A stretch of DNA of 64,000 bases from positions 4,712,001 to 4,776,000 of the forward strand of contig NZ_CP115669.1 of assembly GCF_029203285.1 (NCBI RefSeq), written 5' to 3'. A program made the translations under genes and the position numbers. Shown piece after piece: positions 42,621 to 51,742 of this stretch. A model generated the notes under the pieces. The model saw only the letters and a list, made by a program, of their open reading frames with translations, ran no database searches and was not told the origin of the DNA. The DNA is from Pseudomonas sp. PSE14. Lineage in GTDB: Bacteria; Pseudomonadota; Gammaproteobacteria; Pseudomonadales; Pseudomonadaceae. Within the stretch, counting starts at the first letter, position 1. The number at the start of each line of letters is the position of its first letter.

Positions 42621-45149
42621 TCAGATCTTGAGCAATCCAAGTTCCTTCGCCCGCGCCACCGCCTGGGTGCGCCGCTCGACGCCGAGCTTGCCGTTGATCC
42701 GCCGGGCGTGGGTCTTCACCGTGTGCAATGAGATGTAGAGACGCTCGCCGATTTCCAGGTTCGAGCAGCCTCGCGCGATCAGTTCCAGCACCGACAGCTC
42801 GCGCAGGCTGAGCAGGCTGTGCGCGGGCATCTCGCTGGCGCAGGGGCGCAGGCCGAACAGCCCCGGCTGGCGCCGCTGGGTCTCCCGCAGTGCGGCGAGC
42901 AGGCCGAAGCGCTGCACCAGCGCCACCCCCTGGTCGAGCGCGGCGCGCGCGTCATCCAGGTTGCCGGCCAAGTAATGGACTTCGGCCAGCGCCAGCCAGA
43001 CATCGCAGGCCAGGGTGTTGCGCCCCTGCCGCAGCAGGTCGGGCAGCATCGCGGAGAGGCGTTGCAATGCACCCTCGACCTCGCCGTCGTACAGTTCGGC
43101 GAGCGCCAGCAGGTGCTCCACCCGCAGGATCAGGTCAGGCATGGCGGCCGGCGGATTCAGGCGGTCGGTGCGGCAGCGCGAGGCGACCCGCAGCAACACC
43201 TCGCGCGCCTGCTCCGCCCGCCCCTGGCGGAGGCTCAGGGCGCCGCTGACCAGCAACAGCGAGCCGCGGTACACGGCCTCGGGTACATGCTGCAGCTGCA
43301 TCAGCCGTTCCGCCTCCAGCAGTCGGTTGAAAGCGCCGTCGATGTCGTCATCCAGCGCATCCAGCCAGGCCATGCCGGTGAGGCCGTAGATCAGGCACGG
43401 ATCATGGCTGCGGCGGGTTTCGGTAAGGCCGGCGATGAACAGCTCGCGCGCCTCGTCGTTGCGACCCTGGCGCAGGCTCAGCCAGCCGCGGCGCAGGGCG
43501 ACGCTTCCAGCCATGGCGTTGCCGGTCACGCTGATTTCGTCCAGATAGTCCTGTACCCGCGCCAGCAGGGCGTCGGCGCGTTGCAGCTCGCCGCGCTGCT
43601 CCAGCCACTGGGCGCGGTCCAGCTCCAGCAGCGCTTCGAAGGTCAGGCTGCCATGCAGCCGCGCGAGCCTGAGCGCATCCCGGTTGATCAGGCGGGCTTC
43701 GGCCAGGTTGCCGCCGGCCTGGGCCTGCTGGGTCAGCGCCGACAGGCAGATCAGCTTTTGCGCCCAGGCATCCTCCGGCAGGTACTCCAGCGCCTCGCGC
43801 AGTTGTTCGCGGGCGCCGGCGCGCCCCCGGGCGTGAGTGAGCACTCCGGCCAGGCCCTGCCACTGGGCGACCAGCGTGCGCTGCCGACGCTCACCGGGCA
43901 TCGGCAGGAAGCGGGTGAAGCCGGCGAGCAGTGCCTTGGCATCGTCCAGCCGGCCGACGAACAACAGGGTCCAGGCATTGAGCACCAGCAGGCACGGCGT
44001 GCTGCACAGCAACTCGTCCGGCAGCATTTCGCGCAGCTTGAGCACCCGTTCGAGATTGCGCCCGTGCAGCAGGTGTTCTTCGGTGAAACGCTGCAGCAGG
44101 CTGGCCGCCTCGTCCGGCTGCTCGGCGAGCAAGGCGTGTTCGAACGCTGCGTGGAGGTCGCCGGACTGGCTGAACCACTGGCAAGCCCGGCGATGCAACA
44201 TCGCCGCCGGCCAGCGGGACAGGCGCGCCAGGGTCGGTGCGAGCATCGGCGCAGCCCGGAACCAGCGCTGGGTGTTGTCCACCGGCTCGATCAACGCCCC
44301 CCAGGCGAGCAGTCCGTCCAGCCCCTGGCCGGGCGTGTCGAACAGGTAATCGCTGAGCTCCCGGCCAAAGCGCGGAATGCTTGCCAGCGCGCAGAGCATC
44401 TCCGCCAGGGACGCGGGCAGAGCAGTCAGCACTTCCCGTTGCAGGTAGTCCTGCAACAGCGCGCTGCCGCTCTCCGCCACCTGTATCGTGCACGGCACCT
44501 CGCTGTCGTTCGCCAGGCTCAGCAGGCGCAGGCGGATACCGGCGAACCAGCCATGGGTCGACTCGTGCAGCGCTTCGCGTTGGGCCTGCGGCCATTCCAG
44601 GGCCGACAGCTGCAGATAACGATCGAGCTCACCCTGGGTCAGGGCAAGGGTGGCGGCGTCCAGTTCCAGCAGTTCGCCTTCGAGCAGCAGGCGCGTCAAG
44701 TTGCACTTCGGCCGCCGCCGGCTGGCCAGCCACCAGCCGATCTGCGGGGACGCCACCGCGAGCAGGCGGTCGAAGCAGTCATCCAGCGCGGTATCCGGCG
44801 TCCGAGGGTAATCGTCGAGCATCAGCCAGATCGGTTCGTTCACCGTCTCCAGCCAGGCCCCCAGCGCCTCCTCGCCCCCTTCAAGCACACCGAGCGCTTC
44901 GGCCAGCCGCTCGCAGAATTGCGCCGGCTCCAGCGGCCGCCCACCGAGGCTCAACCAGACCACGCGGGTGCCGGCTGGCGCCTGGCGTGCGCACTCGCTC
45001 AGCAGCACCGTCTTGCCGCAGCCGGGCGGCGCCACCAGCAGACGCAGGCGGCATTCGGCGGCGCCAAGACTGGCCCGCAGGCGTTCACGGGGCAGATGCT
45101 TGCGGGGCAGTCGCGGCAGCGCCGCGCTGTGCAGGGCGATTGTCGACAT
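42621..45149 (-). CDS. MalT-like LuxR-family (LAL) transcriptional regulator
   Basis: Large ATP-dependent regulator of 842 residues. An N-terminal STAND ATPase has the Walker A APPGCGKT (residues 40-47) and Walker B LMLDDYPR. A long helical TPR-like sensor region (about 350-760) follows. The C-terminal LuxR HTH is LSLRELSVLELIARGCSNLE with YISLHTVKTHARRINGKLGV. The ATG at 45149 has GGAAGAA three to four bases upstream; a longer frame to 45227 is possible but has no RBS. It likely controls the DUF1329/DUF1302 genes just upstream on the same strand, inferred from position. It matches PA3420 in gene order. Confidence 0.88.
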   Translation of the reverse strand: MSTIALHSAALPRLPRKHLPRERLRASLGAAECRLRLLVAPPGCGKTVLLSECARQAPAGTRVVWLSLGGRPLEPAQFCERLAEALGVLEGGEEALGAWLETVNEPIWLMLDDYPRTPDTALDDCFDRLLAVASPQIGWWLASRRRPKCNLTRLLLEGELLELDAATLALTQGELDRYLQLSALEWPQAQREALHESTHGWFAGIRLRLLSLANDSEVPCTIQVAESGSALLQDYLQREVLTALPASLAEMLCALASIPRFGRELSDYLFDTPGQGLDGLLAWGALIEPVDNTQRWFRAAPMLAPTLARLSRWPAAMLHRRACQWFSQSGDLHAAFEHALLAEQPDEAASLLQRFTEEHLLHGRNLERVLKLREMLPDELLCSTPCLLVLNAWTLLFVGRLDDAKALLAGFTRFLPMPGERRQRTLVAQWQGLAGVLTHARGRAGAREQLREALEYLPEDAWAQKLICLSALTQQAQAGGNLAEARLINRDALRLARLHGSLTFEALLELDRAQWLEQRGELQRADALLARVQDYLDEISVTGNAMAGSVALRRGWLSLRQGRNDEARELFIAGLTETRRSHDPCLIYGLTGMAWLDALDDDIDGAFNRLLEAERLMQLQHVPEAVYRGSLLLVSGALSLRQGRAEQAREVLLRVASRCRTDRLNPPAAMPDLILRVEHLLALAELYDGEVEGALQRLSAMLPDLLRQGRNTLACDVWLALAEVHYLAGNLDDARAALDQGVALVQRFGLLAALRETQRRQPGLFGLRPCASEMPAHSLLSLRELSVLELIARGCSNLEIGERLYISLHTVKTHARRINGKLGVERRTQAVARAKELGLLKI

Positions 45150-45278
45150 GGGCTTCTTCCGGCCATTTGCTGCGGGCCAGACTATGCCCCGGCGCGGACC
45201 GGGCAAAGGACCATCAGCGGCATTCATGGCGCGTCATAGCGCCGGCTGCTCACGGCCCGGCGCAGACACTGCGCCCCC

Positions 45279-45315
45279 AAAAAAAGAAACCCGGCGCCTA
45301 CCGTGAGGCGCCGGG
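45279..45315 (-). terminator. Intrinsic terminator after the DUF1302-DUF1329 operon
   Basis: On the minus strand, CCCGGCGCCT / AGGCGCCGGG (10-bp stem, 6-nt loop) is followed by TTTCTTTTTTT. It lies 20 bp after the DUF1329 stop codon. Confidence 0.92.
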
Positions 45316-45334
45316 CAAGGAGCACAGCAGCGGA

Positions 45335-46705
45335 TCAGCGCACGCCGGTGTTGCGCAGGGCCGCCGGGGTGAAGTCGGCCATGCTGGCCTTGTTGCCGAA
45401 CTGGTAACCGCGCTTCTCTTCGTTGTTCAGGCCGAAGGTCACGTAGCGGCCGGCGAGGATGTCGTACAGCGACTCTGCGGCGTAGCCGGTGGCCAGTTCC
45501 GGGTAGAAGGTCATCGAATGGCCCTCGCCCACGCGCCACAGCTGGCCGCGGCCGTCGTACAGCTCGGACTCGGCGATCTGCCAGCTGTCCTCGTCGAGGT
45601 AGAAGTGGCGGGTGGCATAGATGTTGCGTTCGCCGGCCTTCAGGGTGCCGACCACTTCCCACACACGGTGCAACTCGTAGCGGGTCAGGTCCTGGTTGAT
45701 GTGGCCGGGTTTGACGATGTCGTCGTACTTGAGCTGCGGCGAGTTCAGCCGGTAGCTGTTGTACGGGATGTACATCTCGCGCTTGCCCACCAGTTTCCAG
45801 TCGTAGCGGTCCGGCGCGCCGGAGAACATGTCGTAGTTGTCCGAGGTACGCATGCCGTCCGAGGCGGTGCCCGGGCCGTCGTAGGCCACCTGCGGAGCGC
45901 GGCGCACGCGGCGCTGGCCGGCGTTGTAGATCCACGCCAGGCGCGGTTCCTTCACCTGGTCGAGGGTCTCGTGGACCAGCAGCACGTTGCCGGCCAGGCG
46001 CGCCGGAGCGGTCACTTCCTGCTTGAAGTAGGTGAGGATGTTGCCGGTCTTGCTGGCGTCCTGCTCGGTCATGCTCTGCGGCACCGCAATCGATTCCTCG
46101 AAGCGGATCGGCGTATAGCTGCCGTTGGTCTGCGGCACCACCTGCACCACCACGCGGGAGATATTGCCGCCGTGGTAGCGGGTCAGGTGGTTCCACAGCG
46201 CCTGCACGCCGTTCTTCGGAATCGGGAAGGCGTAGTAGCGGCTCTTCTCGAAGTTCTCCAGGCCGTTGCCGTCGTTGATCGGCTGGACGAACTCGGCGCT
46301 GTGCTTGATCGAGCCGTAGACCTCGTCGGGCAACGCGAAGCTGCGGTGGGTCTTGTACACCGGGATCTTGTAGGTGTCCGGGTAGCGCTTGAACAGCGCC
46401 AGCTGGCCGGCGGAAAGCTTGTCCTTGTACTGATCCACGTTCTGCGCGGTGATAGTGAACAGCGGCGTCTCATCGGCGAACGGGTCGGAGAGAAAGCCCT
46501 TGGCGTCCACCTTGCCTGCATCGCGGGCGATGCCGCCGGTCCAGGCCGGGATGCTGCCGTCGGCGTTGCCTTCCTTCTGCGAGCCCATCGGCGTCAGGCT
46601 GCTGCCAAGCTTCGCCACCTCATCGGCGGAGACCGCGGCCATCACCCCGCAGGACAGCAGGCTCAGGGCCAGCGCGCCGCATTGAAGGATTCTTGTCGTT
46701 CTCAT
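45335..46705 (-). CDS. DUF1329 periplasmic protein
   Basis: Secreted protein of 456 residues with a signal peptide ending near residue 23 (CGVMAAVSADE). The family signature is LGSSLTPMGSQKEGNADGSI and PAWTGGI right after it, with APARLAGNVLLVHETLDQVK in the middle. The DUF1329 fold is related to LolA/LolB-type lipid-binding proteins, and such genes almost always pair with DUF1302 beta-barrels, so a role in moving hydrophobic molecules through the envelope is inferred. It lies 23 bp after the DUF1302 gene. Confidence 0.88.
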   Translation of the reverse strand: MRTTRILQCGALALSLLSCGVMAAVSADEVAKLGSSLTPMGSQKEGNADGSIPAWTGGIARDAGKVDAKGFLSDPFADETPLFTITAQNVDQYKDKLSAGQLALFKRYPDTYKIPVYKTHRSFALPDEVYGSIKHSAEFVQPINDGNGLENFEKSRYYAFPIPKNGVQALWNHLTRYHGGNISRVVVQVVPQTNGSYTPIRFEESIAVPQSMTEQDASKTGNILTYFKQEVTAPARLAGNVLLVHETLDQVKEPRLAWIYNAGQRRVRRAPQVAYDGPGTASDGMRTSDNYDMFSGAPDRYDWKLVGKREMYIPYNSYRLNSPQLKYDDIVKPGHINQDLTRYELHRVWEVVGTLKAGERNIYATRHFYLDEDSWQIAESELYDGRGQLWRVGEGHSMTFYPELATGYAAESLYDILAGRYVTFGLNNEEKRGYQFGNKASMADFTPAALRNTGVR

Positions 46706-46728
46706 ACGTCGGTTCCTTGGTCAGGCGG

Positions 46729-48537
46729 TCAGAAGTTCACGCCGAAGCTGAGCGAAACGAAGTCGCGGTCGACGATGGTGTTGTAATCGCCGCCGAAGAA
46801 GTTCGTGTAGTTCAGGCTCGCGGTGTAGGTGTTCTGGTAGTCGGCATCAATGCCGACGCTGGCGGCCTTGCTGCCTTCGTTGAAGACCGGGCCGTAGCCA
46901 TGCACGTCATGGGACCAGGCGATGTTCGGCTTGAGGTTCACCCCGGCGAACACGTTGTTGTAGTCCCAGATGGTGCGGGCGCGGTAACCCCAGGACGAGG
47001 AGGTGTAGAAGCCGCCGCTGCCATACTGGGCATCGGCCACCGCGTTCTCCGGCACGCCGTACACCGAGTCGCGGCCGTAGCGTTCGCCGACCTCGCGGGT
47101 CATGCCGCCGACGTAGGTCACGCCAACTTCGCCCACCAGGGTAACGCGGTCGGCGCCCATGGCCTGGTCGAAGAAGTGGGTGAAGGTGGTCTGCGCCTGG
47201 CTCACGTCCTTGCGTATATAGCCGTGGTTGACCTGCTCGGCCTGGGCCAGCGCGCCCGCCACACCGCCGCTGGCGAAGCCGCCGGCCACGGTGGTGGCCA
47301 ACAGCGGCGTCAGGTCGGTGGTGTTGAGTTGCAGCGGCATGTTCGGCCGGAAGCTGAACTCGCCCTGCCAGGCGGTGCCGGTGGGCAGCGTGGTGGAGAA
47401 GCTCAAGCCATACAGGCGGATGTCCTCGGGGTATTCGAGGAAATAGTGGCCGCGCCCCAGCAGGATCGGCTGGGCCAGCGCCGAGGCGCCCGCGCCGATG
47501 GCACGCAGGGCATTGCCGATATCGGCGGCACTGGCGTTCTGCATGCTCACGATGGGCGTGCGGCTGTGGTAGTTCATGGCGTAGGCGCCGTACTCGACGT
47601 CATCGCCCAACCAACGCAGCGACAAGCCCCACTGCCCGGAGTCGCGGGCATCGCGGTCGGCGCCGCGCGGCACCATCAGGCCCTCGGGGGTGACAGTCAC
47701 GCCCAGGGAGTTGAGCAGCGCCTTGGTCGCCGGCGCGTTCAACGCAGTGACGGTGTTCTTGTCGAGGATGTTGTAGTTGGTGTTGCAGCCATCGGCCGCC
47801 ACGTCAGTGGTGGAGAAGAAGGTGCCGCAGTTGTCGAGCACCGTCTGGTCCCACTCCAGCTGGTAGAAGCCTTCCACGGACAGCGAGTCGGTGAGGCTCT
47901 GCGACATGTAGAGCATGTTCACCGGGATCAGGCCTTCCTTGATTTCCGAACCGGGCCGGCGGAAGGCGGATACGTCGATGGGGTTGATGGCGTTGATGCT
48001 GTTGCCGATGAAGGTGCTCTCGCCCCAGCTCACCACCTGCTTGCCCAGGCGCACAGTGCCGGGCATGTCGGCGATGGAATAGTTGTAGTAGCCGAAGGCA
48101 TCGAGCAGCTGCGCCCCGGAGGACTTGGCGCCTTCCTTGCGACCGCTGTTGGAGATCGGCTTCCACTCGGTGCCTTCATCCTCCAGGCGGAAGTCGTACC
48201 AGTACTTGCCCCGGGTGAAGACGCCGAAGTCTCCATACTTCAGCTCCAAATCGTGGATGCCCTTGAAGATCTTCGAGAAGGTGTGGCCCTTGCGGAAGTT
48301 CAGGCGCCCGTCGTCGTTGGTCTGGGTCATCCCGTGGCCGCCGTTGGCGGAACCGATCAGATCCTGCTTGGGACTCTGGGTACTCCAGCTGGCCCCCACG
48401 GACAGGCTGGAATCGAACTGTCCTTCAATCTCCCCAATGTTGAATGAAACGGCCTGTGCCTGGGCGGCGCATCCCAGGGCGACAGCGGTGGCGAGAAGTT
48501 GCGGTTGGAAGAATCCGCGCCTTGTTTTTGTTGTCAT
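46729..48537 (-). CDS. DUF1302 outer membrane beta-barrel protein
   Basis: Secreted protein of 602 residues, with a signal peptide cleaved after about AQAQAVS (residue 30). The body has alternating polar/apolar strands with many aromatic residues, and the C-terminus ends in SLSFGVNF, a typical last barrel strand with terminal phenylalanine. It is first in an operon with DUF1329. DUF1302/DUF1329 pairs are reported near lipid, steroid or ester degradation genes in other bacteria; no RND/MmpL pump, the usual third partner, is seen here. Confidence 0.88.
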   Translation of the reverse strand: MTTKTRRGFFQPQLLATAVALGCAAQAQAVSFNIGEIEGQFDSSLSVGASWSTQSPKQDLIGSANGGHGMTQTNDDGRLNFRKGHTFSKIFKGIHDLELKYGDFGVFTRGKYWYDFRLEDEGTEWKPISNSGRKEGAKSSGAQLLDAFGYYNYSIADMPGTVRLGKQVVSWGESTFIGNSINAINPIDVSAFRRPGSEIKEGLIPVNMLYMSQSLTDSLSVEGFYQLEWDQTVLDNCGTFFSTTDVAADGCNTNYNILDKNTVTALNAPATKALLNSLGVTVTPEGLMVPRGADRDARDSGQWGLSLRWLGDDVEYGAYAMNYHSRTPIVSMQNASAADIGNALRAIGAGASALAQPILLGRGHYFLEYPEDIRLYGLSFSTTLPTGTAWQGEFSFRPNMPLQLNTTDLTPLLATTVAGGFASGGVAGALAQAEQVNHGYIRKDVSQAQTTFTHFFDQAMGADRVTLVGEVGVTYVGGMTREVGERYGRDSVYGVPENAVADAQYGSGGFYTSSSWGYRARTIWDYNNVFAGVNLKPNIAWSHDVHGYGPVFNEGSKAASVGIDADYQNTYTASLNYTNFFGGDYNTIVDRDFVSLSFGVNF

Positions 48538-48768
48538 GCGGCTCTCCTGACGGTGTCGAGGTGGCTACACCCTACTCAGGCCCCCGGTGGGGAGTAAGCG
48601 CTCCAAGGTGGTATTCGCGGCGTCGCCCGAAAGAGTGAATCCCTGCTCTGCCACGGCCCTTTCCGGGCGATATTGGCGCAGGCAATGACGGGCCATCGAG
48701 CATCTGGATAGTGCAGCGGCCATTGCCACTACCCGAGGGGCAGGGTTCTTTGGCATCCTTGGCAACCT

Positions 48769-49584
48769 ATGCACGCCATCGACCAACGCCCGACCGACAG
48801 CCACCTCACCGAACAGACCCGCGCGGTGGTCCTGCGCTATCACGAATGCTGGAAGCATCGCGACCTCGAAGCGGTGCTCGCGCTCTACCATCCGCAGGTG
48901 GAGTACAACGACTTCTTCCAGAATCGCACCCTGGGTTATGCCGACCTGCGCGACTACGTGCAGGGCACCATGCCCAGCCGCCCGGAAGAGTTCCTCGCCC
49001 ACATCGACCGCATCCGCGTGGATGGCGACACCGCGTTCATCCAGTACCGCATCGCGGTGACCCTGAGCGGCCGCCTGGCAACCTTCCATTCCAGCGAAGC
49101 CATCACCGTGCGCGACGGCCTGATCTGGCGGATCAACGAATACGCCTCGGTGGTGCGTGAAGGCGGCGAGAACCGCCCACAGGCGGCGGACCCGCGCCCG
49201 GCCACCAGCCGCCTGGGTCTTTCGCCGCGCCAGCTGAGCCAGCTGGCCAGCGACCTGGAGCACTACTTCAGCAAGAGCCAGCCGTACCTGGCTCCAGACC
49301 TGGACCTCACCCAAGTGGCCACCGCCACCGGCTACACCCGCAACCAGATTTCCTACCTGCTCAACCAGGTGATGGGGCTGAGCTTCTACCAGTACGTCAA
49401 CCAGACGCGCCTCACCCACCTGCTCGGCCAGCTGCGCCCGCCGCTGCCGGCGCGCATCGACGAACTGGCGTTCTCCGCCGGTTTCAACTCGCTGTCAGCC
49501 TTCTACCGCTGCTTCCGCCAGCACACCGGGCAGTCCCCGCGCGAGTACCTGAAGCGCCTGCGCGACGAGCAGAACGACGCCTGA
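48769..49584 (+). CDS. SnoaL-like domain fused to AraC-type HTH regulator
   Basis: Regulator of 271 residues with an uncommon build. Residues 18-125 form an NTF2/SnoaL-like domain (VVLRYHECWKHRDLEAVLAL and YHPQVEYNDFF, later EAITVRDGLIWRINEY) in place of the usual cupin sensor. Residues 165-268 form the AraC double HTH (DLTQVATATGYTRNQISYLL, then AFSAGFNSLSAFYRCFRQHT and GQSPREYLKRLR). The SnoaL-like pocket may bind a small hydrophobic ligand. It is divergent from DUF1302-DUF1329 with 231 bp between and is a likely second regulator of that operon. Confidence 0.85.
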   Translation: MHAIDQRPTDSHLTEQTRAVVLRYHECWKHRDLEAVLALYHPQVEYNDFFQNRTLGYADLRDYVQGTMPSRPEEFLAHIDRIRVDGDTAFIQYRIAVTLSGRLATFHSSEAITVRDGLIWRINEYASVVREGGENRPQAADPRPATSRLGLSPRQLSQLASDLEHYFSKSQPYLAPDLDLTQVATATGYTRNQISYLLNQVMGLSFYQYVNQTRLTHLLGQLRPPLPARIDELAFSAGFNSLSAFYRCFRQHTGQSPREYLKRLRDEQNDA

Positions 49585-49697
49585 CCGAGAGCTGCCGGCG
49601 GGCGCGCGGGCACTCCCCGCGTACCCGCGCAGACGACAGAAGCCCGCGCCACCTCTAGGCTTGACGACATTCCCCCACTTCCCCTCCGGAGTCGTCT

Positions 49698-51119
49698 ATG
49701 TCGGCATGGCGTCATATCAGTCTGTGGATGAACCAACTGGACGACGACCTCGTCCCGCGTCCGTCCCTGCAAGGCTCGCTGGACGTCGATGTGGCCATTG
49801 CCGGCGCCGGTTACACCGGACTGTGGACCGCCTACTACCTGAAGCAGCGCGCGCCGCAGCTGAAGATCGCCATCGTCGAAGCGGAAACCGCCGGCTTCGG
49901 CGCCTCGGGCCGCAACGGCGGCTGGCTGATGGGCAACATTCTCGGCGAAGACCGCCTGCTCGCCGGCCTCTCCCCGGAACAGCGCCGTGCCTCCTACGAC
50001 CTGCTGCATGACATCCCCGACGAAGTCGCCCGTGTGCTCGAACGTGAAGGCATCGACTGCGACTACCGCAAGGGCGGCGTGCTCTACACCGCCGCGCGCT
50101 ATCCGGAGCAGGAACGCCGCCTGCGCGACTACCTCGCGCACCTCCATGCCGAGGGCCTGACCGAAGACGACTACCGCTGGCTCACCGCCAGCCAGCTCGC
50201 CGAACAGCTGCGCATTCCCAGCGCGCTGGGCGCGATCCACACCCCGCACTGCGCCACCATCAACCCGGCCAAGCTGGCCCGTGGCCTGGCCCGCGCCGTG
50301 GAGCGCCAGGGCGTGCAGATCTTCGAGAAGAGCCGCGTGACCCACTGGGCGCCGGGCCTGCTGCGCACCGCGCAAGGTGAGCTGAAAGCGCACTGGGTGG
50401 TGCCGGCCATCGAAGGCTACGCCGCCGACCTGCCGCCGCTGGGCAACTACCAACTGCCGGTGCAGAGCCTACTGGTGGCCACCGAACCGCTGCCGGAATC
50501 GGTCTGGGCCGAGATTGGTCTTGCGCAGGGCCAGGCCTTCAGCGAATTCAGCCGCCAGGTCACCTATGGCCAGCGCACCGCCGACAATCGCCTGGCCTTC
50601 GGCGCCCGCGGCGGCTACCGCTTCGGCGGCAAGCTGCGCACCGATTTCAGCCTGACCGACGATGAAGTGGGTCTGCGCCGCTACCTGTTCGGCGAACTCT
50701 TCCCGCGCCTGAAGGACGTACGCATCACCCACACCTGGGGCGGCAACCTCGGCATGTCGCGGCGCTTCCGCCCACACATGCTGATCGACCGTCGCAACGG
50801 CATCGCTCTTTCCGGCGGTTACGGCGGCGAAGGCGTCGGCGCCACCAACCTGGGTGGTCGCACCCTGGCCGACCTGATCCTCGGCCAGCACAGCGAACTG
50901 ACCCGGCAGCCCTGGGTGATCGACGACCGCACCCTGCAGGACGGCCTGCGTGGCTGGGAGCCCGAGCCATGCCGCTGGCTGGGCTACAACGCGATCATCC
51001 GCAGTTTCGTGCATGAAGACGAAGTGCTGGCCAACCCGCACAGCGCCCCGTGGCGCCGCCGCCTGGCGGAGAAGCTCGCCGCGACCATGGAAGGCCTGAT
51101 GACCTGGAAGGTCGGCTGA
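49698..51119 (+). CDS. FAD-dependent oxidoreductase (DAO family, PuuB-like)
   Basis: Flavoenzyme of 473 residues in the D-amino-acid-oxidase family, probably oxidising an amine or amino acid derivative. The FAD-binding Rossmann segment is VAIAGAGYTGLWTAYYL (residues 32-48), followed by GFGASGRNGGWLMGN, which is typical for gamma-glutamylputrescine oxidoreductase-like enzymes. The C-terminal FAD site is GYGGEGVGATNLGGRTLADL. It is co-transcribed with the cupin gene 33 bp downstream. The substrate is not determinable from the context. Confidence 0.88.
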   Translation: MSAWRHISLWMNQLDDDLVPRPSLQGSLDVDVAIAGAGYTGLWTAYYLKQRAPQLKIAIVEAETAGFGASGRNGGWLMGNILGEDRLLAGLSPEQRRASYDLLHDIPDEVARVLEREGIDCDYRKGGVLYTAARYPEQERRLRDYLAHLHAEGLTEDDYRWLTASQLAEQLRIPSALGAIHTPHCATINPAKLARGLARAVERQGVQIFEKSRVTHWAPGLLRTAQGELKAHWVVPAIEGYAADLPPLGNYQLPVQSLLVATEPLPESVWAEIGLAQGQAFSEFSRQVTYGQRTADNRLAFGARGGYRFGGKLRTDFSLTDDEVGLRRYLFGELFPRLKDVRITHTWGGNLGMSRRFRPHMLIDRRNGIALSGGYGGEGVGATNLGGRTLADLILGQHSELTRQPWVIDDRTLQDGLRGWEPEPCRWLGYNAIIRSFVHEDEVLANPHSAPWRRRLAEKLAATMEGLMTWKVG

Positions 51120-51152
51120 TCAGCCCCTAGAGAAAACCCACTGGAGCCCCGA

Positions 51153-51500
51153 ATGAAACTGACCCACCTGAAGAACACCCTGCACGCCGAGCTCGGCGCC
51201 GCCAGCCCGGTCGCCGTGCCGCTGGGCGAGCCGGTGTCGGAAACCCGCGTGGAATCCATCGAACGCACCGACCGCGTGGAAACCGGCATCTGGGAATGCA
51301 CCCCCGGCCGCTGGCGCCGTCAGATCGTCGAGCAGGAGTTCTGCCACTTCATCTCCGGCCGCGGCACCTTCACCCCGGATGGCGGCGAGACCATTGCCTT
51401 CCAGGCCGGCGACGCCTTCCTGCTGCCGCAGAACAGCCTGGGCGTATGGGATATCCAGGAAACCGTGCGCAAGACCTATGTGATCATCCAGCGGGATTGA
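51153..51500 (+). CDS. Cupin domain protein (DUF861-type)
   Basis: Small single-domain cupin of 115 residues. The two cupin motifs are seen as IVEQEFCHFISGRGTFTPDG and FQAGDAFLLPQN. Proteins of this kind often follow PuuB/DadA-like flavoenzymes and may handle the released aldehyde or keto product; this role is inferred. It lies 33 bp after the flavoenzyme gene. Confidence 0.85.
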   Translation: MKLTHLKNTLHAELGAASPVAVPLGEPVSETRVESIERTDRVETGIWECTPGRWRRQIVEQEFCHFISGRGTFTPDGGETIAFQAGDAFLLPQNSLGVWDIQETVRKTYVIIQRD

Positions 51501-51534
51501 TCGGCGCTGTTGCTGGTGTGGAGGGAAGGTCCGG

Positions 51535-51722
51535 AGCTCGGGCCTTCCCTCACCCCAGCCCTCTCCCAGAGGGAGAGGGAGCAGTCTGTGCCGGCAGGAT
51601 TGACGGTGTTTCACCTGAAACACCGGACTACATGAACCGTTCTGCCCGGATGATGCAGAGGCCAACGCCGCTCAGGACAGTCCCCTCTCCCACCGGGAGA
51701 GGGTTAGGGTGAGGGCGCTCTT
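51535..51722. repeat. REP-like palindromic repeat pair, class B, copy 3
   Basis: CCTCACCCCAGCCCTCTCCC near 51548 with AGAGGGAGAGGG is paired in inverse with CCCTCTCCCACCGGGAGAGG near 51683, followed by GTTAGGGTGAGGG. Same composite as in the algL-algI spacer at 2138-2283. A GGTGTTTCACCTGAAACACC hairpin lies between (near 51604). Confidence 0.8.
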
Positions 51723-51742
51723 ATCTGATCGACCTGCGTCTC

